From positions 1 through 57,218 of the forward strand of contig JAICPY010000017.1 of NCBI GenBank assembly GCA_025929585.1: DNA of 57,218 nucleotides. Reading direction: 5' to 3'. Each line of letters begins with the position of its first letter. The first letter of the stretch is position 1. The notes beneath the pieces were generated by a model, which did no database searches, was not told the origin of the DNA, and saw nothing but the letters and a program-made list of their open reading frames with translations. The DNA is from Steroidobacter sp. (GTDB taxonomy: Bacteria; Pseudomonadota; Gammaproteobacteria; Steroidobacterales; Steroidobacteraceae). Below, piece by piece: positions 8,782 through 17,862 of this stretch. Both the position numbers and the translations under genes were made by a program.

Positions 8782-10983
8782 ATGACTCTTGTTGCTCGAT
8801 TCGCAGCTGCACTCATCGTTCTTGCGCTGAGCGGCACCGCTTTAGGAGCTGAGCAGGCGCGACCTAAAATTGGTGTCGTGCTGAGCGGCGGCGGCGCTCG
8901 CGGCGCCGCACATGTAGGCGTACTGAAGGTGCTCGATGAGTTGCGCGTGCCAGTCGATGCGATTGCCGGCACCAGCATGGGCGCTGTGGTCGGAGGCCTG
9001 TATGCCTCTGGGATGCCGCCAGCCGAGATCGAAGAGCTCATCCGGTCTCTGAATTGGCAAGACTCTTTTCAAGATCGGCCGCCGCGCGAAGAGCTCGGCT
9101 TTCGCAGAAAGCAGGACGATCGGAATTTCTTGGTCCGCTACGCCCTCGGCGTGACCGAAGAGGGCTTCGTTTTGCCGCGCGGGCTCATCCAAGGCCAAAA
9201 GTTGGAGCAAGTGCTTCGTAAAGCGACCTTGCCGGTTACGGAGATCCACGACTTCGATGATCTTCCCATTCCATTTCGCGCAGTAGCTACCGATCTGGAA
9301 ACGGGGGACGCCGTCATCATGGACAACGGAGATTTGGTCTCCGCGATGCGAGCGAGCATGTCGGCTCCGGGCGTCTTTGCGCCAGTGCAACGTGACGGAC
9401 GATTGCTGGCCGACGGCGGATTGGTGGAGAACCTGCCGGTCGATGTCGCGCGTGCGATGGGCGTGGATGTTCTCATCGTGGTCGACGTCAGTTTTCCTTT
9501 GTACAACCGCGAAGAGCTCACCTCACCTCTGGAGGTGACGAATCAGGCGTTTGCGATCTTGATTCGCACACGCACGCAAGAACAGCGCAAAACGCTTTCG
9601 CCCGCCGATGTGATCATCGACCCGAACCTTGGCCGATTTCCTTCCGCGGATTTCAGTCGAGTTCCTCAGGCTATTCGTGCGGGTGAGCGGGGTGCAGAAC
9701 AGAGTCGTGCCGCGTTAGAACATCTAAGTTTGAGCGAGCAGGACTATCGCGCTTATCTAGCCGGCCGCAATACGCGATCCTTGAACAGCCCGGTCATCGA
9801 TTTCGTGCGTGCAGAACAAGGCTCGGGCGAATATGCGGCGTTGATCGAGGCGACGATGAAAGACTTGGTCGGGGAAACCTTCGACAAGGAAATCGTCGGT
9901 AATCGCATGTCCGGTCTTTATGCGCTGGATCGATTCGAATCGATCGACTATTCCTTGGTCGAAGAGGACGGCAGGAATGGGCTGGAGATCGACTTGCGCC
10001 GCAAGAGTTGGGGACCGAACTACGTGCGTGTCGGTCTCAACTTGGAAGATGATTTCGAAGGTAACAGCCGCTACAACGCCGCTGCTCGTTTCATCGTCAC
10101 TGAGATTAATCGTCTGGGCGGGGAATGGCTGACGGACCTTCAAATCGGCGAGAACCCGCGATTCTTTACCGAGTTCTATCAGCCTTTGTCGCTCGCGAGC
10201 CGTTACTTCATCGCCCCGCAAGCGAGTCTAGAAGAGCGAAGCGTCTTCAGCCTGCAGGGGAGGGAGCGCATTGCGGAGTACCGAGTGCGCTCTGCGTCCG
10301 GTGGACTGGATGTCGGGCGCGAGCTTTCCAACTGGGGCGAGATCCGAGTCGGCGTGCGCCGAGGCACTGAACGATCGAGGATCCTCATCGGAGATCCTGA
10401 ATTGCCGACCGATGATTTCGATCGAGGTGGTGTGTTCGCTCGATTCTCCTACGACAAACTCGATAGCATCTTCTTTCCGCGCCACGGCCAACAGTTCGAA
10501 TTCCAATGGCGCGGTGAGCGCGACAACTTCGGAGGCGACGAAGACTTCGATACTTTCGAGACGACTTGGCTGGTCGCGCGATCGTTCGATAGGCACACGA
10601 TGATTTTCTGGGCGGATGCGGGCACTAGCGATGACCCGCCGTTGACTCCGGAGAGTTTTTTCTCTCTCGGCGGCTTTTTCAATCTTTCGGGATTGCCGCC
10701 CGGCTTCCTCTCGGGACCGCACTACGGCATCGGACGCTTGCTCTACTACCGAAGAATAGGGCGCGGGGGCGAAGGAGTGCTGGACTTTCCTGCTTACGCG
10801 GGCTTGTCGCTCGAGGCTGGAAACACTTGGCTGGAACGCAGCGACATGAGCTTGGACGACCTGCGTACTAACGGCAGCTTGTTCTTCGGAGTGGACAGCC
10901 CTCTGGGCCCGCTGTATCTCGCCGCGGGCTTCGACGAAGACGGCGACAAGGCGTTCTATCTCTTCCTAGGTAGAACGTTCTGA
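8782..10983 (+). CDS. Patatin-like phospholipase with Omp85-type barrel (PlpD-like)
   Basis: Predicted secreted or outer-membrane lipase. About 733 residues from ATG 8782 (a GTG at 8767 is an alternative). Signal peptide MTLVARFAAALIVLALSG ending near TALGA. Patatin domain to about residue 310: oxyanion loop SGGGARGAAH, nucleophile motif GTSMG, and catalytic Asp in LLADGGLVENLP. A POTRA-like linker and a C-terminal half rich in alternating beta strands end in FLGRTF, with a terminal Phe as in outer-membrane barrels. This architecture matches type Vd autotransporters such as PlpD. It follows mmsA by 24 nt but no functional link is evident. Confidence 0.9.
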   Translation: MTLVARFAAALIVLALSGTALGAEQARPKIGVVLSGGGARGAAHVGVLKVLDELRVPVDAIAGTSMGAVVGGLYASGMPPAEIEELIRSLNWQDSFQDRPPREELGFRRKQDDRNFLVRYALGVTEEGFVLPRGLIQGQKLEQVLRKATLPVTEIHDFDDLPIPFRAVATDLETGDAVIMDNGDLVSAMRASMSAPGVFAPVQRDGRLLADGGLVENLPVDVARAMGVDVLIVVDVSFPLYNREELTSPLEVTNQAFAILIRTRTQEQRKTLSPADVIIDPNLGRFPSADFSRVPQAIRAGERGAEQSRAALEHLSLSEQDYRAYLAGRNTRSLNSPVIDFVRAEQGSGEYAALIEATMKDLVGETFDKEIVGNRMSGLYALDRFESIDYSLVEEDGRNGLEIDLRRKSWGPNYVRVGLNLEDDFEGNSRYNAAARFIVTEINRLGGEWLTDLQIGENPRFFTEFYQPLSLASRYFIAPQASLEERSVFSLQGRERIAEYRVRSASGGLDVGRELSNWGEIRVGVRRGTERSRILIGDPELPTDDFDRGGVFARFSYDKLDSIFFPRHGQQFEFQWRGERDNFGGDEDFDTFETTWLVARSFDRHTMIFWADAGTSDDPPLTPESFFSLGGFFNLSGLPPGFLSGPHYGIGRLLYYRRIGRGGEGVLDFPAYAGLSLEAGNTWLERSDMSLDDLRTNGSLFFGVDSPLGPLYLAAGFDEDGDKAFYLFLGRTF

Positions 10984-11028
10984 TTTAGACGAGCTGACAG
11001 GGTCCGTGCTCGATCGGGCGTCAGAGCC

Positions 11029-11271
11029 TCATCGATCGATCTTCTCGAACTCGAGCGTAGGTTGATCGCCCGGGCGGAAGTAAACATACCTTCCGCTCAT
11101 TTCCTTCAACGCTCTATCTCGCTCCTCTCGAGTAGCGAACCAATGCTCTTTGTGCCAATCGCTGCCGACCAGATTCTTGAATGGATCGTTCGAGCGAACT
11201 TTCAAGCGGATACCGAATGGGAGCTGCTTGGGTAGGGGTCGGGCCAAATTGTGTTCGTGGCAAATGGGCAT
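11029..11271 (-). CDS. Small conserved-looking cytosolic protein, unknown
   Basis: 80 residues from ATG 11271, starting MPICHEHNLARPLPKQLPFGIR. It is basic and polar, with WHKEHWFATREERDRAL and RYVYFRPGDQPTLEF, which reads like a small folded protein. No signal peptide or membrane segment. Upstream in-frame Met codons at 11313 and 11388 exist, but the extra residues are Arg/Ser/Cys rich and look non-coding. No strong ribosome site is seen. It converges on the patatin gene, 45 nt apart. Function unknown. Confidence 0.65.
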   Translation of the reverse strand: MPICHEHNLARPLPKQLPFGIRLKVRSNDPFKNLVGSDWHKEHWFATREERDRALKEMSGRYVYFRPGDQPTLEFEKIDR

Positions 11272-11756
11272 GGGACTTAAACGTAACGGGCGATGCTCAA
11301 AGTCGCACAGCATACCGGCGCGGCGAACGATGCGCCAACGGGACGAACAGCCAATACTCGAGCGGCTGCTCCGGCACGCTGACTGCATGTGTCCGAAGTG
11401 TCCGATGCAGTTGCGTTAGCCGACATGCCGTTCGTTGGTTGAACGATATGTAGGTTTGTTCGTCTCATCCTTTGCGTATTTCTGTGACAAGCGCGTTCTA
11501 GGTGCGGCGCGACTGCAACCTTTCGCCGCAAGCCACTCTCTGATGATCGTAAATGTCTTGAGTCGATGCATACCGCGAGATATCACTTAATCAACGACGA
11601 GGTGCCGCCGCGTAACAAAATGACCGCGCGCGGTGTAACCAAATCACACCGCACGGCATCTGAGTCAGGAAGGGGCGGCGAAAAGCTGCATCGTTGAATA
11701 GGCAAGCGAATTGCCGCACAGCATCGCTGTGAGGGGATGAAGGAAGAGGTGTTCAA
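11272..11756. other. 485-nt gap between small gene and araC
   Basis: No convincing gene. It must hold the promoters of the divergent genes on both sides. A 12-nt palindrome ACCGCGCGCGGT lies at 11623-11634, followed by a hairpin GCGGTGT (11630-11636)/ACACCGC (11646-11652), about 105-130 nt before the AraC-type gene; these could be regulator sites. A plus-strand run of 29 codons at about 11330-11419 has a CxCxxC-like tail but no ribosome site. Confidence 0.5.
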
Positions 11757-12689
11757 ATGATTCTTCGCACTGCTGGCTTGGTAAGTGGCTCGCTCGGGCT
11801 TGCACCGCGCGATCAGCTTGGGAACATGGTCTACAGCACGCGTTCGCAGGCGGAAGATTACGTCCTTGCGGGTCAGCGGATGGCGCTGCTTTGCGCTTGG
11901 AACGGCAAGCAGGAAGTGAGTTTCGAAGGCCGCCGGCTGGTCGTCGATGACGATACCTGGTTGGTCGTTCCGCATGGCGCAGCAAACGTACGTGTGCGAG
12001 GCAACGAGCAGATACAGGCATTGACCATTCTGTTTCGCGCCGGGATGCCCGAGGAAGTTCTGGGCTCGCTCATTACGTCCGAAGACCGCTTACTCGAGAA
12101 TGGCGAAATCGAAGAAGATACCCTGCCGTTCTTACCGAACTTGCAGATACACGATCGCAGCGTCACCCCGGTGCTGCTTTTCATTTGCCGTCATCGAGAA
12201 GCAGGCATCGAGGATCCACTTTGGTATGAAGAGCAGTTGACGTTTCTCCTGGAGCGAATGTTGACGAGGCATCGGCACGTGATCGCCAGGTTGCACTCGA
12301 TGCCGGTGCGCCGCGCGGCCACGCGTCGGGAAATATTCCGCCGCGTTTCGCTTGCCACGGACTTCATTCATTCGAACTATGAAAAGCCTTTGATGTTGGG
12401 GGATATGGCTCGTGCAGCCTATCTATCGCGACATCATTTCCTGCGTCTCTTCAAACACGTTCACGATGTCACGCCCCACGAGTACTTACAGCGCAAGCGC
12501 ACGAGCGTCGCAGCTCGATTATTGCGGGGCAGTCAGTTGGCGGTGGAGGACGTGGTGAGGCAAGTGGGGTTCGACTCGCGTTCCACATTGTTCCGAGCCA
12601 TGCGTCGTTTCCATGGCGTGACTCCACGCGAATGCCGGCAAACAAGCCGCACGTTGATGTCGATGGGTATGGCGATGGCAGAGGCTTGA
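11757..12689 (+). CDS. AraC-family transcriptional regulator
   Basis: 310 residues. The N-terminal half (about 20-120) is cupin-like sensor sequence without a recognisable ligand signature. The C-terminal about 100 residues contain two helix-turn-helix units: LMLGDMARAAYLSRHHFLR followed by FKHVHDVTPHEYLQRKR, then VEDVVRQVGFDSRSTLFRA with FHGVTPRECR, the AraC/XylS pattern. ATG 11757 has GGAAGAGG in front. No adjacent same-strand operon, so the target is unknown. A strong terminator follows at 12728. Confidence 0.93.
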   Translation: MILRTAGLVSGSLGLAPRDQLGNMVYSTRSQAEDYVLAGQRMALLCAWNGKQEVSFEGRRLVVDDDTWLVVPHGAANVRVRGNEQIQALTILFRAGMPEEVLGSLITSEDRLLENGEIEEDTLPFLPNLQIHDRSVTPVLLFICRHREAGIEDPLWYEEQLTFLLERMLTRHRHVIARLHSMPVRRAATRREIFRRVSLATDFIHSNYEKPLMLGDMARAAYLSRHHFLRLFKHVHDVTPHEYLQRKRTSVAARLLRGSQLAVEDVVRQVGFDSRSTLFRAMRRFHGVTPRECRQTSRTLMSMGMAMAEA

Positions 12690-12727
12690 GATCAAAGATG
12701 AGCGGCGAAACTATTGCGCCTAAGTGA

Positions 12728-12755
12728 TCCGCACGTCTAAGACGTGCGGATTTTC
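12728..12755 (+). terminator. Rho-independent terminator after the AraC-type gene
   Basis: Perfect 10-bp stem TCCGCACGTC / GACGTGCGGA with a TAA loop, followed by TTTTCTCC, 39 nt after the stop codon. Confidence 0.92.
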
Positions 12756-12834
12756 TCCTGGCGAGCTGACCTCTGTGTCTGTGACGCGGATAGCGCGTCC
12801 GCTATCGACTAGAAGACGATGATCAGAGGGGCAA

Positions 12835-13668
12835 TCACAGCGGCGGTTCTTCGCCTGGGCTCGGATCTTCCATCGGATAGGTCGTCAGCCCCTCGTTGCG
12901 CTGCGTATTAGCGGCAGGCGCTGGTTGCGGCTCGGCTCTAGCCGGAGCTGAAGAACTCGCCGTCGGAGGAATCGCTTCTCCGCGTGCGGAGCTCTCGATC
13001 GCTGCGATGAAACTCTGGGCGGGCGCAGGTGCCGCTGGCGCATCGCTGCGAATGATTTCGCTCGCAAGAACGCCTGGGCGCTGATAGAAAAGTTCGTTGC
13101 TGCGATGATCGATCGTCAGCGCAGAGCCATCTAGAGCGACGCCAGCAAACAGACCGCTTGCCCTTGAATACGAATAAACTTGCGCCGTCAGTCCCACATC
13201 CGTGGCGGCAGAGCTCTGGCGGCCGACCGGGCCTGCAGCCACGGAGGCATCCGCACCCAGCGTGACTTTTCCGCCCACGATCCCCTCTATGCTGTGTCGT
13301 GATGTGAATACGAGTACGACGTCCGTCGATTGCACGCCGACCTGGAATCCGAAGCTGCCTCCGGTGAGATTCACGAATATCGGATTGCTCCACTCTCCGC
13401 TATCTCGGCGGACGACCAGTACGCCTTTGCCACGCCGCCCGCCGATCCCTAATCCAACCTTGATCACGTTCGGTACGACGGCCACAGCGTGCGCGCGCTC
13501 GAGCAACCAACTTGGGATGTTTTGCTCCGGCATCCGCAAGAGCTCGTTCAGAACTTGCGTGGATGTCAGTAGGCGCGCTTCCTGTCGCTCAGCAGCGACC
13601 GCGCTCAAGCACGTGAGCATTGAGATCAGAAGGACAGTGAATCGTGCGTAAACTTTTTGCACTCGCAT
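12835..13668 (-). CDS. Secreted SYLF (Ysc84-type) lipid-binding domain protein
   Basis: 277 residues. Signal peptide MRVQKVYARFTVLLISMLT ending near SAVAA. The SYLF domain covers about residues 40-205: SWLLERAHAVAVVPNVIKVGLGIGGRRGKGVLVVR, NLTGGSFGFQVGVQSTDVVLVF, KVTLGADASVAAGPVGR and ASGLFAGVALDGS are all typical. A low-complexity Pro/Ala/Glu tail of about 65 residues follows. The bacterial family is periplasmic or outer-membrane associated with unclear role. It sits just downstream of the kinase gene, with 82 nt between, so it could be co-transcribed with the ECF/kinase pair. Confidence 0.92.
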   Translation of the reverse strand: MRVQKVYARFTVLLISMLTCLSAVAAERQEARLLTSTQVLNELLRMPEQNIPSWLLERAHAVAVVPNVIKVGLGIGGRRGKGVLVVRRDSGEWSNPIFVNLTGGSFGFQVGVQSTDVVLVFTSRHSIEGIVGGKVTLGADASVAAGPVGRQSSAATDVGLTAQVYSYSRASGLFAGVALDGSALTIDHRSNELFYQRPGVLASEIIRSDAPAAPAPAQSFIAAIESSARGEAIPPTASSSAPARAEPQPAPAANTQRNEGLTTYPMEDPSPGEEPPL

Positions 13669-13750
13669 CGCCGCGGCCGCTCCTCATGTGTCTCCTCGGT
13701 GAGACTGTAACAGAAGCAGATGGTTCGAGTGACTCAGCTCAACTCTTCGC

Positions 13751-16498
13751 TCAGTTCTGACGTGCTTGTGCCGGTGGCGCAGTGAGGTCTTCGCTCGCGG
13801 CGAACAGCAGGTGTTCGAGTTTTTTCCGTTGCCCGCGATTGGTATAGAAGCGCGTAATTCGCTCGCGCGCTTTGATGCGTTCATCGCGGTTCACGGTCTC
13901 ATCGGTAGCCAAAGCCCGGTAGCCCTCGACCAGATACTTCTCGGCTTCCGCCGCTCTACCCAGTCGGTAGAGAGCTTCACCCAGGGCACTTGTAGATCGA
14001 GCGATTCTCCCCGGAGAGCTTCCGGTACGACGCCATCGATGCATGGCCGCAGTGAGCAGGGCTTCGGCGTCCTTGAAGCGACCCGTGTCCAGCATCAGCT
14101 CGCCCAGAATATGCTCCGAAGAAGCTACGTACTGATGATCGGGTGGAAGTGTCTTCGCATAGACCTCGAGCGATCGTCGGAGGTGTTCTTCGGCTTCTGT
14201 ATAGGAGGCGCGCTTTGCCAGCAAAGATGCGAGCGCCGTATGGAAGTAGGCGGTCATGTAATGATCTTCGCCCAGCGCGAGAGCTTGCGAATGCAGTGCC
14301 TTGCGTGACAACTCCTCTGCCTGTTCAAGGAGGCCTTGCGACCGTTTGATCTGAGAGAGCGAGTCATAGACGGCAGCGACCTGACTGCTGTCTTCTCCGT
14401 ACAATACAATCTGCGCCTGCAAGGATTGATTTAGAAGGGGTTCTGCCTCGGCTGACTTGCCTCTCGCGAGTAGCACATCGGCCAGCGTGCCTTGCGACAG
14501 AACTCGGTCTGGATGCCGCTCGGGCAAGGATTGAGAATAAATAGAGTAGGCTTCGCGAGCAGCATGTTCGGCCCTCTCTCCATCGTTTTCCCACATGTAG
14601 AGATTGCCTAGACTCTGCAGGATTTCTGCGATCGCCGGGTCGTTCGGACTCAGCAGACTTCTGTTCAGGGCCAAGCCTTGCTCGTAATACTTCCGCGCGG
14701 AGGCAAGATCGCCCATCTGGTGTTTGACTCGTCCCAGATTCGTCAACAATCGCGCGTACTCGGGCGAGATCGTCTTCTCACGGCTTTCCGAAAGCTGCAT
14801 TGCCTGCCGTAAGGTGCGATCCGCTGCTTCGAAGTCTCCAGACTGATGGAACGCGAGCGCCAGCTCCGTAAGTACCGTCGTCGTCTTCGATCCTTCGGGA
14901 TCCGGCAACTGCTTGCGCAGATGCGCGGCCTCTTGCAGGAAAGCGATAGCTTGATCGAATGCGTTTTGCCGCCGATAAGCTCGGCCCATCGCTTCCATCA
15001 AGCGGGCGCGAACCTCGGGGTGTTGCCCGAGATCACCGCGGATGCGTCCCGCTGCTTTGTCGAGCAACTCGCGGGCGGTGATCTCGGTACCTTGTGAGAC
15101 GAAGGGGTCTGAAGCGCCAAAGACGTTGAGCATGAACTCAGAAACGGTTTCGGCCCGATCTCCTTCGAGCGTCGCCCTGTCGCGCTCGGCCGCGACTCGT
15201 TGAGTTTGGATCGACATCGCAATGGAGAACGCGCTCAGAAATACTGCAAACGCCGCACCAGCAGACACGCCGAAGGCGTGGCGACGCACGAAACGCGTCG
15301 AGTAATAGACCCAGTTACCTTGGCGTGCCTGAACGGGCTCTCGAGTCAAGTATCTGCGAATGTCTGCCGCGAGCTGTTCGACCGAACCATAGCGATGCTG
15401 CGCTTCCTTGCGCAGCGCGCGCATGATGATGGCGTCGATATCACCGACCAAGCGGCGCTCGAGCTTCTCGGCCGAGACTCCCCGAGCAGCAGCCACCTCG
15501 ACGATCTGGTTCGGGCCGTCATTCTGCGCCGCATGCGCCGCTCGCCGCACCGCTGTGCTTGGGCGCAGAGGGTCGGAAATGCAAATCGAGCGCTCGAGCT
15601 CCAATTGGCTCGCCGAGGCAGGTACCGTGTACGGCCGCAATCCGGTTAGAAGCTCGTACAACACGACGCCCAGAGCGTACACATCGCTCGCGGTGGTCAC
15701 GGCGCGTCCCAGTATCTGCTCTGGGCTCGCATATTCCGGAGTCAGCAGCCGATCGTTCATGCGCGTGAGCGCAAGGACGGCCGCTGCATCGCCGACGTCC
15801 AGCAACTTTGCGATTCCAAAGTCGAGAAGTTTTGGCGCACCTTCAGCGGTGACTAGGATGTTCGCCGGTTTCAGATCTCTATGAACGATTAGGTTCTGGT
15901 GCGCGTACTGAACTGCCGCGCAGATATCCAAGAACAGCTGAAGGCGAGCAAGGATGTTGAGACGTTCACGGTCGCAGTATTGGTCGAGCGGCTCACCATG
16001 GACGTACTCCATGACCAGGTAGGGTTGCCCTTCCTCGGTTTCTCCCGCGTCAATGAGTCTCGCAATATTCGGATGATTGAGGCTCGCGAGAATCTGGCGT
16101 TCGGCGCGGAACCTCTGGCCGAGCTCACCATGGACGGTTGCCGTATCGACGATCTTTACCGCAACTTGGGCGGAATACTGCCGGTCAGCGCGCTCGGCGA
16201 GATAGACAGTCCCCGTGCCACCATGGCCAAGGACCGAGACCAATTTGTAGTTGCTTACGACCCGACCGAGAATCGCGCGCCGCCGATCACGGGTCGTCTT
16301 GTCGATTGCCGCACCCAACGCATGGGTGAGCGGGCCCGTCGACTTGCGATTATCGTGGGCAAGAAGATCGAGCAACTCCTTTTTCAGCGCCTCATCCCCG
16401 GCAGTCTCACTGACGACAAATGCGTCTCGCTGCGCCGGATCGAGGTCGACCGCCTTTAGAAAAAGCTCGTGTACGCGATCAAAGTTGGGATCCGACAT
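13751..16498 (-). CDS. Membrane Ser/Thr protein kinase with C-terminal TPR repeats
   Basis: 915 residues. Kinase domain about 84-370: G-loop LGHGGTGTVYLA, Lys115 in VAVKIV, catalytic Asp208 in HRDLKPAN, DFG with Asp226, and a regular activation segment ending in SPEQILG, so it should be active. One transmembrane segment lies near residues 405-425 (AGAAFAVFLSAFSIAM). The remaining about 480 residues are TPR-like helical repeats, each with a pattern such as ALAFHQSGDFEAADRTLRQA, and should lie in the periplasm. The upstream ECF sigma gene ends 18 nt before it. This pairing is common in several phyla, with the kinase thought to control the sigma factor; here that is inference. Confidence 0.95.
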   Translation of the reverse strand: MSDPNFDRVHELFLKAVDLDPAQRDAFVVSETAGDEALKKELLDLLAHDNRKSTGPLTHALGAAIDKTTRDRRRAILGRVVSNYKLVSVLGHGGTGTVYLAERADRQYSAQVAVKIVDTATVHGELGQRFRAERQILASLNHPNIARLIDAGETEEGQPYLVMEYVHGEPLDQYCDRERLNILARLQLFLDICAAVQYAHQNLIVHRDLKPANILVTAEGAPKLLDFGIAKLLDVGDAAAVLALTRMNDRLLTPEYASPEQILGRAVTTASDVYALGVVLYELLTGLRPYTVPASASQLELERSICISDPLRPSTAVRRAAHAAQNDGPNQIVEVAAARGVSAEKLERRLVGDIDAIIMRALRKEAQHRYGSVEQLAADIRRYLTREPVQARQGNWVYYSTRFVRRHAFGVSAGAAFAVFLSAFSIAMSIQTQRVAAERDRATLEGDRAETVSEFMLNVFGASDPFVSQGTEITARELLDKAAGRIRGDLGQHPEVRARLMEAMGRAYRRQNAFDQAIAFLQEAAHLRKQLPDPEGSKTTTVLTELALAFHQSGDFEAADRTLRQAMQLSESREKTISPEYARLLTNLGRVKHQMGDLASARKYYEQGLALNRSLLSPNDPAIAEILQSLGNLYMWENDGERAEHAAREAYSIYSQSLPERHPDRVLSQGTLADVLLARGKSAEAEPLLNQSLQAQIVLYGEDSSQVAAVYDSLSQIKRSQGLLEQAEELSRKALHSQALALGEDHYMTAYFHTALASLLAKRASYTEAEEHLRRSLEVYAKTLPPDHQYVASSEHILGELMLDTGRFKDAEALLTAAMHRWRRTGSSPGRIARSTSALGEALYRLGRAAEAEKYLVEGYRALATDETVNRDERIKARERITRFYTNRGQRKKLEHLLFAASEDLTAPPAQARQN

Positions 16499-16516
16499 CC
16501 TTGTGTCCAGCAGAAG

Positions 16517-17203
16517 TCATAAGGTGTCAGGATCTGAATCGGAAGTTCGCAATGGGCGTATCTGGCGAAGAATCCAGGCCTTGGCGAGGCGCAACTCTCG
16601 GTCCACTGTCGCCTCCGAGATTTTCAATGTTTCGGACAATTCCTGGTACGTAAGCCCACCGAAGTAGTGAAGCTCGACCAGATCAGCAAGGCGCTGATTG
16701 TTACCGGCCAGCCGTTGAAGGGCTTCGTCGATTTCGATGACATCGATGTCGCCCGCCGTCGGTGGGCCGAGATCCATGCCCTCGAGTTCTTCAACTGAAC
16801 CGGTGGTCGTCGTGCCGCCGCGTTTATCGCGGAACCGCATCTTTGCATGATCAACCAGGATGCGCCGCATTTGCCGAGCGGCCACCGCGAAGAAATGCGC
16901 GCGGTCCTGCCAAGGGATATCCATCTCCACCAGCTTGACGAATGCTTCGTGGACCACGGCGGTGGCTTGAAGCGTGTGACCTGGGCGCTCCTGCCGCATG
17001 TAGCGTCTCGCACGATTGCGCAACTCCTCATAAATAAGGGGAGTGAGCCTTTCCAGGGCGCGCGAATCTCCCGACTGCCATGCAGATAGCAGGCGTGTCA
17101 CTGCCTGGCGATCAGGCGGCGCGATGGCTGCTGCAATCGTATTGCTCAGAGTGTTCTCCGCTATTCGGCTGCTGCTGGATCGATCCAGTGTCGCACCTGC
17201 CAT
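16517..17203 (-). CDS. ECF sigma factor of the kinase-linked subgroup
   Basis: 228 residues. Sigma region 2 runs from about residue 35: VTRLLSAWQSGDSRALERLTPLIYEELRNRARRYM, then HTLQATAVVHEAFVKLV and AHFFAVAARQMRRILVDHAK. Region 4 near the C-terminus contains LADLVELHYFGGLTYQELSETLKISEATVDREL, a helix-turn-helix for the -35 element. The long form with QATAVVHEA is the subgroup repeatedly found next to TPR kinases. It is the first gene of the pair. Divergent from the repeat-protein gene at 17457; the 253-nt gap should hold both promoters. Confidence 0.95.
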   Translation of the reverse strand: MAGATLDRSSSSRIAENTLSNTIAAAIAPPDRQAVTRLLSAWQSGDSRALERLTPLIYEELRNRARRYMRQERPGHTLQATAVVHEAFVKLVEMDIPWQDRAHFFAVAARQMRRILVDHAKMRFRDKRGGTTTTGSVEELEGMDLGPPTAGDIDVIEIDEALQRLAGNNQRLADLVELHYFGGLTYQELSETLKISEATVDRELRLAKAWILRQIRPLRTSDSDPDTL

Positions 17204-17456
17204 TGTCGCAGTCCGCAGATCCCCCGTGCCAACGTCTTCGCCTGAATTCCCCTACGGCGCTCCCTGATTTCCCGCCTTGCTCAGCCGTGCAGGGGTACCC
17301 CGTTTTCGGCCCTGAGCAATGTACTGATTGTTATCGAAAACTTGGGAATGTCCAGTCCACATGTGACGGGAGTCTCACCACCACGTCGCTTATGCCCTGA
17401 ACCCAGCGCTCTGCAAGGGGCGCTTCTATCACGTTTGTCCCGGGAGGGAAGTTGTC

Positions 17457-17828
17457 ATGTCTAGCAGTTTAAAGATCGTCGCCATTTCTCTGTTGGTCGG
17501 ATGTTCTGTTCAATCAGCGTCCGCAACAGGGGTTGAAGATGCATTTATCGTAAGTACTCGATCTCTTCTCCCGAACCTCGTACAGGTGGCTGACAACATT
17601 CCGGTCCGTCCTCCGGTGCCGCGATTAGCCGACAACATTGCGGTTCGTCCACCGGTTCTGCAGTTGGCAGACAATATTCCGGTCCGTCCTCCGGTGCCCC
17701 GATTAGCGGACAACATTGTGGTTCGCCCGCCAGTTCTACAGTTAGCGGACAACATTGCAGTCCGTCCACCGGTTCTGCAACTAGCGGACAACATCCCCGT
17801 TCGTCCTCCGGTTCCGGCTGTTGCCTAA
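17457..17828 (+). CDS. Exported protein of six 13-residue VRPPV repeats
   Basis: 123 residues, family not recognised. The N-terminus MSSSLKIVAISLLVGCSVQS is a signal sequence with a possible lipobox LVGC (Cys 16, then Ser), so it may be an outer-membrane lipoprotein; ATGVEDAFIVSTRSLLPNLVQV follows as a short unique stretch. The rest is six tandem repeats of the form LADNI[PAV]VRPPV[LP][QR]. Repeats with Pro and with Ala/Val at the variable position form 26-residue higher-order units. It is extended, Pro-rich and Cys-free after the lipobox. GGGAGGGAAG precedes ATG 17457. It is followed 34 nt later by another small exported protein. Divergent from the ECF/kinase pair, which makes it a candidate target; inference only. 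Confidence 0.85.
   Translation: MSSSLKIVAISLLVGCSVQSASATGVEDAFIVSTRSLLPNLVQVADNIPVRPPVPRLADNIAVRPPVLQLADNIPVRPPVPRLADNIVVRPPVLQLADNIAVRPPVLQLADNIPVRPPVPAVA
17586..17822 (+). repeat. Six tandem 39-nt coding repeats
   Basis: Six copies of a 39-nt unit (TAGCGGACAACATT, then a CCGTCCTCCGGT-like part) encode the 13-residue repeats. Synonymous differences among units show they are not all brand new, and units 1, 3 and 6 resemble each other more than 2, 4 and 5. Confidence 0.9.
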
Positions 17829-17862
17829 TCGGCGTGGCATCCTTCTTTGACGTGAGACAGTC

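Noticed and set aside
11330-11419. Short plus-strand frame with Cys-rich end (DCMCPKCPM)
   Set aside because: About 29 codons, no ribosome site, no start context; considered chance or a remnant.
17586-17822. 39-nt repeats as a CRISPR or non-coding satellite
   Set aside because: The period is a multiple of three, the frame is open with a signal sequence and good ribosome site, and differences are mostly synonymous; it is a coding repeat.
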